A stretch of 64,000 nt of DNA from Cunninghamia lanceolata (GCA_027924645.1 BSBN01000047.1:62001-126000); one strand, 5' to 3'; shown: positions 42,440 through 55,036, counted from the first letter of the stretch. Translations and numbers: made by a program. The notes: generated from the letters alone by a model not told the origin.

Positions 42440-43954
42440 TCATTGTAGAGCTAAAGGAGTAATGGAGACCACGGATGGGTGCATCTGAATGGAGTGAAGC
42501 TGAGCGAGGACACCATGTGAATTCTTCTTAAGAAGCTTTTCCAGGCGATGTGAACTTATGATGCTGAGAGACCCCAGTTGTAAGCCCTTCGATGTGTGTT
42601 TGTCTAAAAACTGCATCCAAAATTCAACAAAATCCCATAAGATGGGTCCAAGTGTGCATAACCATTGGGCACCCAAAACCACATGACATCCGCCTAAGGG
42701 CAAGGTAAACATGTCAGAGCGCAGGTTATAATCTCCAATAGAGATACACACATTGCGACACTTCCCTTTACAAGGTAATGTGCCCCCATTGGCAATCATG
42801 ACTTCAAAGTTCGAGCAAGGATGAACAAAACAATCAGCCTGTTTGGCTATGCGAGGGTCAATGAAGTTATGAGTACTACCAGAATCAATGAGTATTGTAA
42901 GAGGGAGCTTCTTGAAGTAACCCTTGACCCACATGGTGTGTGGGGTGGTGACTCCTACTACGGCATGGAGAGAGATCTTTGGGTGGTCTTCCTGAGAAGT
43001 AGGGTCAACAGGCGACTGCTGAGTTTCAACCTAATCAACTACTGTATCCTGAGCATCTACATAAACTTCAGTTTCAGGCGGAGAATCCACATCCAAGAGA
43101 TAGATCTTTTGCTCAACACATCTATGTCCTCGAGTGAATTTGTCATCACAATTATAACAAAGCCCTTTTTCTCTACATGCCCGCATCTCTGTTTCAGTCA
43201 AATGCTTGATAGGAGTTGTTCTAGGAGCTGGCATTATTGGAGGGCTTTGGCGATCCATATTTCTGAATGGAACAAAATTGGATTTGGAGCGTTGTTGAGC
43301 TATGATCTTATCCTCCACCAACTTAGCCAACCCTAAGGCTTCCATCATTGTGCTTGGGTAGAACATTTTAACCTCAGAGTGAATTGCATCCTTCAAACCA
43401 CTGACAAAACAACTCCAGAAGAATTCATCAAACAATCCCTCTGTGTGATTGGCCAGTTTTTCAAATTCTATCTGATATTCTCTCGCAGTGCCTATTTGGC
43501 GCAGTTTTGTGAGTGCTCCTATGAATTCATCCAAAGCACTAGGGCCAAATAGTTGCAAAATGAGTTTGCAAAAATCTATCCAATTTGGCTCTTCATGAGC
43601 TTTGATGTACCAACGGAACCATTGAAGGGCTTCATGTTCCAAATGAAAGGAGGCAAGTGGGACTTTGTTGACATCAAAAGTATTATGCAGATTGAAATAT
43701 TGTTCTGACTGGTATATCCATCCAGTCGGATCATCACCATTGAAGCAAGGAAAATCAAGCTTCGGTCCACGAAAATTGCTAGAAGAAGAAAACCCTATAT
43801 CTGCAGAAGACTCTGGCTGCCGTCTATTGTTCATGGCTGAATGCTGAAGATTGAGCACAAGAATTTTTTCATCCAGATCTTGGAGTTTGGTCTTGATGGC
43901 TGCAAGTTCCTCCTCCATGTTTTTTGCTCCTGCGTGGGTGACAACCATAACCAA
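42440..43954 (-). pseudogene. gag: Gag and protease of Element G
   Basis: ATG 43954; 43031-43954 has a coiled coil (AAIKTKLQDLDEKILVLNLQ), the gag core (LDFPCFNGDDPTGWIYQSEQYF, FHLEHEALQWFRWY) and knuckle CYNCDDKFTRGHRC, a CX2CX4-type form typical of chromoviruses. A single TAG at 43028-43030 separates it from the protease part, which continues in frame to GYFKKLPLTILIDSGSTHNFID with intact DSG and GCHVVLGAQWL. The frame then ends where RT should start. Confidence 0.83.
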
Positions 43955-44936
43955 GATTTTTTTTTTTGGAATGGGTAGAAAAACAAAAACAAAAACTTTT
44001 TTAGTAAAGGAAAATTTGGATTTGGGAAAAACTCTGATGGGTAATTGGGGTTTGACTAGGTTTTGGACACTTTCTGAGGGACAGGGAAGCAGAAAATGGG
44101 GATTTCAAAAGCGGGGTGAAAGAATGGGAAAGTTTGTTCAAGAGGGACAAAGGAGCAGAAATAGGAAATGGACACTGTGGCAAAATTTGAAGGCGATTGG
44201 GTGAGAATCAAAGAAGTTATGGAAAACCCTAAAAATAGAAAAATGTGGGATTTCTAGCTTCAATAAGTGGAATTTGGGATATGGTCCTCAAGGAAGGAAA
44301 TATGCAGAATGGAGTTTCAGGGGTTCCAGTGAATTTTCAGAGGAAATGGAGCGAAAGCAAAAAAGATATGGCGAAAAAACAAAAAAATTTATATTTTTTT
44401 TGGAAATGATCTGCAACGGGATCTACAAACGGCTCTGGATAGATTTAATCGGCAATTTGTCAGCGGGTAATAGATATGGACCCTAGGTAAGTTCGGCTTC
44501 CTAAAGGTTCAAGGGATTCACTTGGATACCAGTGTTGTCTAACGTTTTGCGTATTGGGGTAGTACCCTTCACTCCACGGCTCAGGTAAAACTGATAACTG
44601 TTTTGCCACAAGTGACAGCTCTTGGTTTACCTCACAGATGGGAACTAGTCAATCAGGTAGGGGCCGTTGCCCTTTTCACTGGCAGGTCCTCTCAATGGGC
44701 CAGCTGCTTCAGGGTTCCTATGGTACTCCTCACAATGAGTTTTAGGGCTATGCCCAAGCACTTCCCATAGTTAAGCGGATAGGGATTTTTCCCTGATCCG
44801 AACCTATAATTAAAATGAACAATACAGATGCAAAGAAAAGAGAACTACTGCAATAATCACAGTGCCTGGAGGCCACTGAAAAAAAAATTGGCAGAAATTC
44901 CACCCAACGAGCCCAAGAAAGCATTCTGATACCAAA
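43955..44936 (-). other. Element G leader
   Basis: About 980 bases between primer site and gag. No gene seen. A primer-type TGGTATCAGAATGC lies on the minus strand at 44921-44934, at the LTR edge. Confidence 0.7.
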
Positions 44937-45248
44937 TGAGAGGAACCTCCTACAAAAATATAATGAAAAATGCACGAAATAACAGAAATAGCAGAACATA
45001 GAAGGAATTTATTGATTGCAGGCCACTTCGAGGGGGCAACCTCCATTGAGCAAGCTCAATACAATAAACTCATGGATGCCTTCATTGGCCTCAACACGTA
45101 CTTATATACTAAGTCTAATCTAAACAACTATTACTTCCCATGAATGTGGGATACTACAATATACTCACGGGACGACTTACAAAGCATATGCGTCCAAATG
45201 TAATATACTAACAAAGTAAAGAGAAGGGTTAAACATGGGTTCCTAACA
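44937..45248 (-). repeat. Element G 5' LTR (312 bp)
   Basis: TGAGAGGAACC...TTCCTAACA. Contains a TATATAAG box on the minus strand at 45101-45108. Confidence 0.92.
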
Positions 45249-47308
45249 CGTTTATACATACATTAAAGTGGGGGCTAAATGTTATGTCAGAAAAAGTAAC
45301 CTTGGGGGCTTTTCCTATTAAGGTTTAGCTCCTAGGTCCCTTAGTATGCATTTAGAGCATCTTGCATGATTTTGATGACACCTGATGAGAAAACCCTTAA
45401 GTTTCATGGCAATTGAGACTTAAGGGATGCACTTAACATAAATCCTGCCTGAAATAGGGGGGCGGACTTGGGCACTCGCACCCTAGTCCTGCCCTATTTT
45501 AGGTCTGGACCAATTTCAAAGTGTCAGTTTGTGACCATTATTTTGGTCCTATGCCGACACGGTAAGTTTGAATTATGAAATTCTTAGTGGGAATGTTTGT
45601 AGTTGCATATATAAGCATGATTAGGTTATCATTTGTAAACTAGATGGAAATTTGATGAGCATTGTGATTTTGTGAAAGTAATTCAAAGCTATCATTGTGT
45701 TGTAGAGTAGTACTTTGTTGTTCTTGTGTTTGTATTTGTAGATTTAGCATCCATCTCCTCATGACATGAAGAGCATCCTCCTCCCATGAGATCTTCACTA
45801 CAAGGTGATATCAATTGTGTTTTCTATCATTTATCAATTGGATTTTGCCTCTATCCCGCAAAGATATGCACTCTTTATCTGACAACAATGTTCGAAAGAC
45901 TTGAATGTCTCTCTGAGGCTTGATTGAGGCAAGTCTCTAAACACCACAACCCCCAACTCACTTTTCTGTGATTGCAAGTTATAGGTTGCGGAAGCGAAAG
46001 AAGTGGAGTTGCAGGAGAGCAGTGTAGACTGTTGGAATTGCAGATTAGAGAGGAAAATAGGGACTTGGACTTAGGCACCCAAGTGCATTAGTCCTGTGGA
46101 TGCCACAACAGAAAAATCTCTGGAATAGCAGGAAAAAGTTGTAGACAAGATTCCCATATCTCTACAAAAACTGTGGCACTGGACTAGGGTGCCCTCTCAT
46201 TAGTCCCCGACTTTTCAGTATTCCAAACTTCAAAATCTAGTATGCATTTGATTTTCATTTGATATCTCTGTGTGCGATCATTTTCTGTAATTTGTCCATT
46301 TGTTCATGAATTTAGGAAATTAGGGTTTTGAGTATAATTGGGCTTAATTGAACAACAAAATCAAACAATTCTAATCTTCCCCTATGTTCCAAGTGATAGG
46401 AGATCTGTAGTAGACTTCCTACTCGATTGAATGTCCTTGAATGTTTAGTGGTGAAAGGAGGATCAACACAAACCATCAAAATCAACCCTAAACACCCCAA
46501 TCTTCTTTTTCACCTTAAACAATATTAACTTTTTTTAGTTTTAAATGTTAGTGTTACTTTTCTATGTTTTGCATGTTAGTTTTTTAGTTTTAATATTAGC
46601 TCTTTATTTTCTTTCACTAACATCTATTGTTAGCAGCTTGTAGGTGTTACTCATAAAAACTACCACAGTCTTCCTAACCTACCACATGCGACCACAGTCA
46701 GCAAACTGCTGACACTTTTTGTTAACTACCAGACATCTTTTTTGCCTTCACATAGTAAAATAGGTTTTTTTTCAACTGACATAACTTTTTGCAGGAGTGT
46801 CAGATTTTTGCATTTTTATAGACGTTGGAAAGCTGGTTCGCCCAAATTCGTAGCAATGTCAACCTTATCAGCAGATTTCATCACATATTTTAGGTATAAT
46901 CACTTGAAGTTGAGTTTTCTTTGGAAACTTCTTTTGGCCATATTTTTTGCAAAACTTCATGAAATTTCATGACATTTTTTTTTTGAAATGGCATAAAATC
47001 TCACGTAGAATCTACTCATCTACTTTATTCTACTGCTTGAACTCATCATTTTCATATTTTATCAGATTTGGCTCTTTTTGCTTAACATTTGGTTGTAGCT
47101 TTCACATGTCAAAGACCAAAACTATTGAAACCACTCACAAATATTTTGCATATTCACTTGTCAAAGAGAAAAACATTGAAACTACTAATGCATTGTGTGC
47201 AGATTTGTATGTCAAAGATCATTTTTTTCTTACTAATCTAGACACCTAGTATAATTAGGGAGATAGTAATTGAACATTGTTTGCTTTGTCTTTGGATTTT
47301 GAAAAGGG

Positions 47309-47514
47309 TGTATGCTATCTCCTCGCACCTTTTGGTGATCTTGGAGATCAAAAGCCCCTTCATTATCCCTTTGTTTATTTGTTCAATCCCAGGGGTATTA
47401 TCTCACGTATGCTCTCCCCTTGCACTTCGTGCGAACCTGGGGATCAAAAGTGAATAGTGTTCCTTCCCTTTAGGAGGTCTACTAGGGGATTTCATCACCC
47501 CTAGGGATGACCTC
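47309..47514 (+). repeat. Three strong hairpins, two with conserved flanks
   Basis: Hairpin 1: ATCTCC (47317-47322) with GGAGAT (47343-47348) and inner CACC with GGTG. Hairpin 2: TCCCC (47415-47419) with GGGGA (47439-47443) and inner GCAC with GTGC. Both are preceded by GTATGCT and followed by ATCAAAAG. Hairpin 3: GAGGTC (47474-47479) with GACCTC (47509-47514) and inner CTAGGGG with CCCCTAG, all perfect. Confidence 0.65.
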
Positions 47515-48338
47515 AACCACATGTTCTGGTGAGATATATCAAAGGGGGGAGAGTGAAAGTTGTACCTCAATCTAGCTACGTAGTCATTGGGACAGCCTTG
47601 GGGCCCCAAGTGATTCTGGACACAAGGTGAAGTGGTATTCACTTACGCTCATGCCGCATCCTTTTATGGGCTAGTGTTCACATATTTGGGCCTCATGTAC
47701 CTTGTGTATTTGAGAGGACTCCCCTAGAAGCTTGTGAAGCCTAGTTAAGACCCTTCGACCATCATATCCTACGGTGCATCACTGTAGTAAGGGGAGAAGA
47801 GCTCACACTATTACCTCCATTGTTTGAGATGGAATAAACTTTGGGCAAAACTTTTGTCTCCAAGGTAAGGGGTGCAAGGTGGTCCATGACCTTGCAATCC
47901 TATCTATCCAAGCAATGGTAAATGGTATCAAGGGGATGGAAATTTCCATTATCTAATAGTGGAGGTTGAAGTCACACCTGAGTGAGTCCACGGGATATGA
48001 CACTCCTACTTGAATAATTCTAGGTTTATTCATGTGCTTGGCGTGTTTTCCTCGTGCAATACTAGTAAAAGCCACTTTAGTCGTGAAGTAATTTGCACTA
48101 ATTTCCTTATTAAGCTAAGTCAGCCATTGTGTTTGTTATGTTTATTTTCTTGCCAAATAGCTAAAAATCCAAAAAAAACAAAAAATCCTCAAAATCCAAA
48201 AAACAAATCTCAAAATCCAAAAAAAAAATAGGGTAAAAATTAGGACCTCAAACAATCCCATAGCATTGATTTTGGACTTACGAGTACCTATCAACCCACC
48301 TTTGAACCTCAACTTTACCACCAATTTGCAAACTTATC

Positions 48339-48443
48339 CAATTTGTCAACCAAGTCGTCCTTTGATCAATCAATTTGTCAACTAAGTGATCCTTTGATCC
48401 ATCAATCAATTTGTCAACCAAGTCATCCTTTGAATCATCAATC
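48339..48443 (+). repeat. Minisatellite, three ~35-bp units
   Basis: CAATTTGTCAACCAAGT followed by a TCCTTTGAT-type end, three units at about 48339, 48371 and 48408, with small differences in length and sequence. Confidence 0.8.
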
Positions 48444-48920
48444 CAAATCCAAAACTTGCCTAAGCTAGCCTAGATCCTTTTATCATTCCTTTTATCCTAT
48501 CTTACCTTGTCTATTTAAAGTGGAAATGTCATCATTAGCCCTCTCCTTGCTTAGGCATCTATCAAGCCTAAGTAGTGAAGAGAATCCCATCTTTGTCAAT
48601 CACAAAAGATCTAGGTGAGTCTTGAGCTATTTTGGTTTTATCCTATCCTATCATATCTTGGTCAAATCCACATCATCCTCATATATTTGGTGTCATCCTT
48701 GTTATCTTGGTTGTCACCCTAATATCCTAGTGGTGCAGGAGCACCAAGGCTCAATGCAGCCGTACATAGTTTTGGTTTGTAAATTTTTAGTTTGCAGCTT
48801 GTGTTTTTGGTTTTGGTGTTTTCTTCGAGTTTTCTGAAAATGCATTGGCGGGAGAAGCATTTTGTTTTTGATCGTCTTTTGAGCCAAGTGAAAATTCAAG
48901 TTGAAGGTGTTCGGTATTTG

Positions 48921-49279
48921 TTCAACGTTTGAACCGCGTCGTTGAACCTTGCAGTTGAACCATTCCTTTGAACCGCGCTGTTGAACCTCTTCGTTGAACC
49001 CCGCGGTTGAACCTCACGCCAAGGTTCAACGGTTCAACAGTTTTATAATTCTGATTTGTAAAGTTGAAATCGGTGGTCGTTTTGTTCAACAGTTGAACCG
49101 CGCTGTTGAACCTCTTCGTTGAACCCTGCGGTTGAACCCCGCTATTGTAGTTCAATGGTTCAACGGGTTCATACATAGAGGATGGTGGAGTTGGAAGCGC
49201 CGATCATTTTGTGGAGGTTGAACCTCACTGTTGAACTGCGAGATTGAACCTCGCTGTTGAAGTTCAATGGTTCAACAGT
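48921..49279. repeat. GTTGAACC / GGTTCAAC array in the Element H 5' LTR
   Basis: About twenty copies of GTTGAACC-like words with a common 13-base spacing (GCGCT-GTTGAACC, TCTTC-GTTGAACC, CCGCG-GTTGAACC), mixed with the inverse GGTTCAAC, so parts can pair with each other. Confidence 0.85.
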
Positions 49280-49677
49280 CCATCATTTTCGGAATGGTGT
49301 AGTGGGTCCATTGGAGTGAGATACATATCGGAAGGAGATATTTAAGTTGGGTCGACAAATTAAGTCTGGCTGACGGTAAATTGGTATTAAACACATCGGT
49401 GAGAGATGTGTATCGGCCGAAGGAGTTTCTAGTTGGCCGACGGTGGTAGCTCTTGCCGATAGGAGTCTACGGGATGCAAAAGGTCATCGGGGTGAGATGC
49501 TGTATCGGGAGAAGAATATTGAAAGTAACCGATAGCATAAGATCAAGCCGATAAGCAAGGGAAAGCACATTTCGGTGAGACATCAAAATTATCTTGCCGA
49601 TAGCACAGAACTGAAGCGACAGTTAGAATATGAACCGGTCCGGTAGTTGAACCGTCCTGTAACGGACATGGAATACA

Positions 49678-49684
49678 TATAAAA
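49678..49684 (+). promoter_or_regulatory. Likely TATA box of Element H
   Basis: TATAAAA in both LTRs (second copy near 56017), about 670 bases before the LTR end. Confidence 0.55.
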
Positions 49685-50350
49685 TGTAGCATTCTTTCTG
49701 TAGAGGGAGTTCAGCAGAAGAATCAAAGAAGGGATTTTTGATGTAATCAGAATTTTTGAATAAAAATAAAATTCAGCAGTTCAATCAATCTGTGTATTTC
49801 TTTTCTGTTTTCAGTTTACCATTCTGAAGTAGATTAGTCATTTCTGTTTCTGCAATTTTGTTCTCTTTTGCAATCCATGACTCTGTATTGATGATTCCTC
49901 AAGTTCCACTGTACAGTATGGAGATCATCAAGCAGAGCCATGCTTTTTGTTTGTTTTTCTTTCGTGGGGTGGTCGGATTGCCGGCTAGAGGTAATGCATG
50001 CTTGTTCTAGGCGAGCTCAGTAAGGAGTCCGGCTAGATAGAGAAGTGGGTAAATAGATTTGCAAGGGTGGAAAATAGAGAGAAAGAAAGTGAGCACCAAG
50101 CAGTCCAGACCCTTGAACAAAGTGAGAAGGGTGCGCAACGGGCTCAGAAAGTTATGTGCCATTTAGGCAGTATCTTGGAAGCAGTGAGGACAAGGTATGT
50201 GTCCCACACCAAATAGAGGAGTAGAGTTTTCCATCTCTGCAAAGAGTATGTCTTTTAGCACTTTGAATTGGTAGGAAGGGTAGTGTTGTCAAACAGTCTT
50301 GTACACTTACAAGATGCAGAGCAGGCAGCCTAGAGTCCTCCCTATCAAAT

Positions 50351-50362
50351 TGGTATCAGAGC
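50351..50362 (+). other. Primer binding site of Element H (tRNA-iMet type)
   Basis: TGGTATCAGAGC, perfect, three bases after the LTR. Confidence 0.95.
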
Positions 50363-50404
50363 AGTAAGATTTGGGTTATTCCTAGGTTGGAATAGAAGAG
50401 TTGT

Positions 50405-53400
50405 ATGTCCTCACCGAATTCAAGTGAGTCTGTCAGTTCATCCGAGAAAATGGTGACTAATGCAGAGTTAGCAAAGAAGGTTGAGGATCAAGAAGAGGAG
50501 AATAGACTCCTACAAGAAAGACTAGCAGAAATGGAAAGTAAGCTAGGCTTAATGTTGCAAAAGACTAAAGAAGTTAGTCAGAGAGTTAAATATTCTGAGG
50601 ATAAGGGGAAAGGTGTATCTGTAGAAGATGAAGAGCCCACACCTGATCCTAAGTTGGAAGAAGAACCATTCTTGAAAGCTTTGAAAGCAATGAGTGGTAA
50701 AACATTGGAAGGAGTACCACTTTTCAGTGGCAAAATGGACCCAGATTTGGTCATGGAGTGGATAGAAGGACTTGAAAATCACTTTGAATGTGATGGTGTA
50801 AGCGAGGCACAGAAAGTAAAGGTGGCCAAATCCAGACTCAGGGGAGTTGCCTTAACCTGGTGGAAATTTGTGCAGACTGAAAGAGCAAAAGAAGATAAGA
50901 AGCCCATAGCTACTTGGAAGGGAATGATAGCTAAAATCAAAGAAGCATATATGCCAGAAGATTATGAAATACAGCTGCACAAGAAGAGACAGAATCTGAG
51001 ATATAAGGAATTAGATGTCAGTGCATACACTGAAGAATTCCAAAAGCTATGCTTAAGGTCCAAAGTAATGGAGGATGAAAGCATAAAGGTAGCAAGGTAC
51101 CTTAATGGTCTGAAGTGGAATATACAAGAAGAAATCAATTTGTTGTGTCCTACAACATTGCAAAAATGCTATCAGCTGGCACTGAAAGTGGAGGAAAAGA
51201 ACAAGAGGAAACAAGACTCAAATAGCAGAGGAAGAGGAAGAGGCAGAGATAACAGAGGACACAGAGGAGGTTTTGGTGGAAGAAATACTGACAATAGATC
51301 CCAAGCAGAATCCAAACTCACAAAGCAGAGTGGGGAGTCGAGTGGTAGAGGAAACCACAGAGGAAGAGGATCTAACAGAGGAAGGTCAGGGGAATCAGGC
51401 AGAGGATCCTATTTCACCAACATGAAGTGTTACAACTATGGCAATCTAGGTCATCCAGCGTATAGGTGTCCCGAAAAGGCCACATCCTCTTCTCAAGGAG
51501 GTGATAAGAGAAATCACTACGTCCAAGATAATGCATCCAGCAGCCAGTTACCTGAGGTCAATCTGAACTCAGAAGATGGAGAGAACCTGATGATAAGGAG
51601 AACCTTGATGAAGGAACCAGTAAAGTCTAAACCAAGCCAGAGGAGAGCACTATTCAGAATCAAGTGCAAGATTTTGAATAAGGTATGTAAAATTATCATA
51701 GACTCAGGATCTACTGATAATATTATTTCTGATGAGGCAGTTAAGAAACTGAATTTGAAAAGAATTACTCATGCAAACCCATATAGAGTCACATGGTTGA
51801 ATAAGGGTCAACATGTAGTAGTGAATGAACAAAGTTGGGTAGAGTTTAGTATAGGTGGCTATAAGGATAAGGTATTATGTGATATACTACCCATGGATGC
51901 ATGCCATCTCTTATTGGGCAGACCATGGCAATATGACCAAAAGGCAGTACATGATGGTGAGAAGAATGCTTATTCTTTTCAGAAAGATGGTGTCACCTAT
52001 AAGATTCAGTCATTGGAGGATGAAGATGCAGTTCAGACAAAGAGTCCTAATATCTTGGTGGTGAGTGGAAAAGAGTTTCTAAATACTCTTAAGGAAGATG
52101 GTATTGGTTATGCCATCATAGTAAAACCAAAAGAAGGACAGCAGGATAAGAAGACAGAGATTCCCAAAGAGATGCAGCCTATACTGGAGCAGTATAAAGG
52201 CATAATCAGTGATGGTACACCAGCCACATTGCCTCCACAGAGAGCAATAAGCCATCAGATAGACCTAATTCCAGGAGCATCTTTGCCAAACAAGGCACCT
52301 TATAAGATGACTCCAGATCAACACAAAGAGATTTCCAGGCAAGTGCAGGAGTTGCTAGATCAAGGATTGATCAGGAAGAGTATTAGTCCTTGTGCAGTGC
52401 CCACAGTGTTGGCACCCAAGAAAGGAGGATCATGGAGATTATGCACAGATGCCAGAGCCATAAACAAGATAACTATAAGGTATAGATTCCCAATTCCCAG
52501 AATTGAAGATCTCATGGACTGTATTGGAAAAGCAAAGTATTTCACCAAGATAGACCTGAAGAGTGGTTACCACCAAATAAGAATCAAGGAAGGTGATGAG
52601 TGGAAGACAGCCTTCAAGACCACAGAAGGACTGTATGAATGGCTTGTTATGCCATTTGGTCTATCAAATGCACCCAGTACCTTTATGAGACTCATGAATG
52701 AAGTCCTAAAGGATTACATTGGTAAATTTGTTGTTGTTTTTCTAGATGATATTCTAATTTTTAGTCAGACCAAGGAAGAACATCTAGAACATGTAAATAC
52801 TGTTTTGCAAAAATTACATGATGAACAACTAACCATCAATCTGGAGAAGTGTGAATTCATGAAGCAGGAATTGGTATACCTTGGTTTTGTGGTGTCCCAG
52901 GGAGAGTTGAAGATGGATAAGTCCAAAGTAGAAGCCATATTGAGCTGGCCTACTCCCAGAGCAGCCACAGAGGTGAGAAGTTTTCATGGCTTAGCCCAGT
53001 TTTATAGAAAGTTTATCAGAAATTTCAGTGGAATATGTGCACCCATGTTGGATACAATTAAGGGTGGAATGAAAGCAAAATTCAGATGGACACCAGCTGC
53101 AGATAGAAGTTTTGAAAGCTTGAAGAAAGAGGTAGCAACACAACCTGTTTTGTTGTTGCCCAGTTTTGATAAGCTATTTACTATTGAATGTGATGCAAGT
53201 AATATAGTTGTAGGAGCAGTGTTAAATCAGGAAAACAGACCTGTAGCCTTTTTCAGTGAGAGGCTGAATGAAGCAAAGAGTAAGTACTCTTCGTATGACT
53301 TAGAGTTGTATGCTCTAGTCCAAGCATTGAGGAAGTGGAGACATTATCTCCTGCCTAAAGAATTTGTTGTCTACACAGATAACCAAGCTCTAAGTTTTCT

Positions 53401-55036
53401 AAACTCACAGGATAAGTTAAACAGCAGGCATATCAAATGGATGGAATACCTGCAATCTTATACCTTTACAATTAAGCATAAGAAGGGGCAGCTGAACAGA
53501 GTTGTAGATGCTTTGAGTAGAAGATTGCTCACAGTGTAGGAAGTGCAATTGAAGAGCATTGGAGTTGAAGACTTCAAGGATCTCTATAGAGATGATGAAG
53601 ATTTTGCTGAGGCATACAAGGTATGTCAAGATTTTGAGAATCACTTTCATAGTGAGTTTGCAGATTTCACCTTACAGCAGGGATTGCTATTCAAAGGTGG
53701 ACAATTATGTGTACCAAGAGGATCTATGAGAGAAAATCTCATACAGGAGAAGCACAATGGCAGTCTGAGTGGCCATTTTGGTCTGAACAAGACACTGGAG
53801 CTAGTCCAAAGGTTCTATTATTGGCCAAGGATGCACAGAGACATCAGAAGGTATGTAGAGCAGTGTATCGTATGTCAGAAGGCCAAGGGAACCACTTCAA
53901 ATGCAGGACTGTACCAACCCTTACCCATTCCTTCCAGGCCATGGGAATGTGTAAGTATGGATTTTGTAGTTGGTTTGCCTAAGACTAAGACTGGTTATGA
54001 TAGCATATATGTAGTTGTGGACAAGTTTAGCAAGATGAGTCATTTCATTCCCTGTAAAGTGACTCATGATGCCAGTCATATAGCACACTTGTTTTTCAAA
54101 GAGGTGATCATAATTCATGGACTTCCAGCAAGTATTGTGTCTGACAGAGATGCTAAATTCATGGGGCATTTCTGGAAAACATTATGGCAGAGATTGGGAA
54201 CAAATTTGTCATTTAGTTCAGCATATCACCCACAGACAGATGGTCAGACAGAGGTGGTAAACAGGACATTGGGCAACCTGTTAAGGTGTATAACCAAAGA
54301 ATATGGACAGAGTTGGGATCTTGTCATTCATCAGGCAGAATTCGCCTATAATGATAGTGTGAATAGGACTACTGGTAAGAGTCCATTCGAAATAGTCTAT
54401 GGAATGCATCCTAGAGGTATATGTGAGCTTAGGAATATGGGAAACATGGAAAATAGAAGTGGACATGCAGAGGATTTTGCACAATCCATGAAAGAAGTGC
54501 ATGAGCAGGTGAAGAAAACTTTGACAGAGAACACATAGAAAATCAAGGACAGAGTAGATGCCCACAGAAGGGATATTCAGTTTGAGGTTAGTGACTTGGT
54601 TATGGTGCACTTGAATAAAGCTAGAATGCAGAAAGGAATGCCAACCAAACTGCAGATGAGGAGAATTGGTCCTTGCAAAATTCTGAAAAAGTATGGAAAT
54701 AATGCCTACAAAATTGAATTGCCAGAACATTTGGCAATCTCACCAGTGTTTAATGTCCAAGACCTGGTGAAATACAGGGGTCCTCAGTCAGCAACAAATG
54801 GATCCATTTCAGAGAAGGAACAGACAGAAATAGATGTGACTTTGCCATTACAACCCAAACTACAGGCAGAAAGAATACTGGATTCAAGAGTACAGAAGCA
54901 AACCAGACATGGTGTCTACATGGAGCATTTGGTCAAGTGGAAGCAGTTGCCTGAAGCAGAAGCTACCTGGGTTACAGAATCAAAATTCAAAAAGAGGGGC
55001 ATTGATTTTGCCTCATTGTCACCCGAGGTGACCTAG
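50405..55036 (+). pseudogene. gag-pol: Element H gag-pol polyprotein with two in-frame amber codons
   Basis: A single frame of 1543 codons plus stop, from ATG 50405. Order: N-terminal coiled coil; gag core (RLRGVALTWWKFVQTER); Arg/Gly-rich linker; knuckle CYNYGNLGHPAYRC at 342-355, in which the second Cys (345) is Tyr; protease IIDSGSTDNI with Asp 433; RT with FTKIDLKSGYHQIRI and FVVVFLDDILIF, Asp 781 and 782; RNase H (ECDAS, LELYALVQAL, YTDNQAL, VVDALSRR); integrase with HHCC (HNGSLSGHFG...CIVCQKAKG), VSMDFVVG, SDRDAKF and QTEVVNRT in exact DD35E spacing; and a chromodomain-like tail (VYMEHLVKWKQLPEAEATW). TAG at 53537-53539 (codon 1045) lies between RNase H and integrase, and TAG at 54536-54538 (codon 1378) after the integrase core. 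Both could be CAG-to-TAG deaminations. Confidence 0.93.

Larger units (their letters stand above)
41191..45248 (-). mobile_element. Element G: Ty3/gypsy chromovirus-like element with RT deleted
   Basis: 312-bp LTRs at 41191-41502 and 44937-45248, ends TGAGAGGAACC and GGGTTCCTAACA. Flanks CATTT (41186-41190) and CGTTT (45249-45253) are a TSD with one G/A difference. The inverted R copy has no insertion at the matching place (around 62400), an empty site. Coding is minus strand: gag, protease, then directly the end of RNase H and a remnant of integrase. Whole RT and integrase core are missing, so it is internally deleted. Wording resembles the Tekay/Del group. Confidence 0.9.
39500..46530 (+). 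repeat. Repeat R, left copy (interrupted by Element G)
   Basis: Bases from about 39748 to 41190 and 45254 to ~46530 match the inverse of 64000 down to ~61110, with many substitutions and indels. The start is not resolved because the other copy runs off the window; it may begin at ~39500, just after the F frame. Landmarks common to both are GGGAACATTTGGCGATC-like sequence, CCACCTTAAGGTGGGGGCAT (40330-40349), CATTAAAGTGG and CTTAAACACCACAACCCCCAA-like sequence. No protein is recognised. It may be the long LTR or 3' end of the F family. Confidence 0.7.
46531..48725. other. Unassigned repeat-rich sequence between R and Element H
   Basis: No coding region recognised. Contains A/T-rich sequence, hairpins at 47309-47514, an A-rich tract (48163-48230) and a short minisatellite at 48339-48443. 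It continues right of Element H at 56695. Confidence 0.6.
48731..50347 (+). repeat. Element H 5' LTR (1617 bp)
   Basis: TGGTGCAGGAGCACC...CCTCCCTATCA. A TATAAAA box is at 49678-49684, giving a transcript start near 49710 if used. Confidence 0.95.

Noticed and set aside
48163..48230. A-rich tract as the tail of a LINE or SINE
   Set aside because: It consists of repeated AAAATCC-type phrases, with no RT, Pol III boxes or target duplication around it.
50351..50362. TGGTATCAGAGC words as tRNA fragments or genes
   Set aside because: They are primer binding sites next to LTRs; no cloverleaf surrounds them and I found no tRNA gene.
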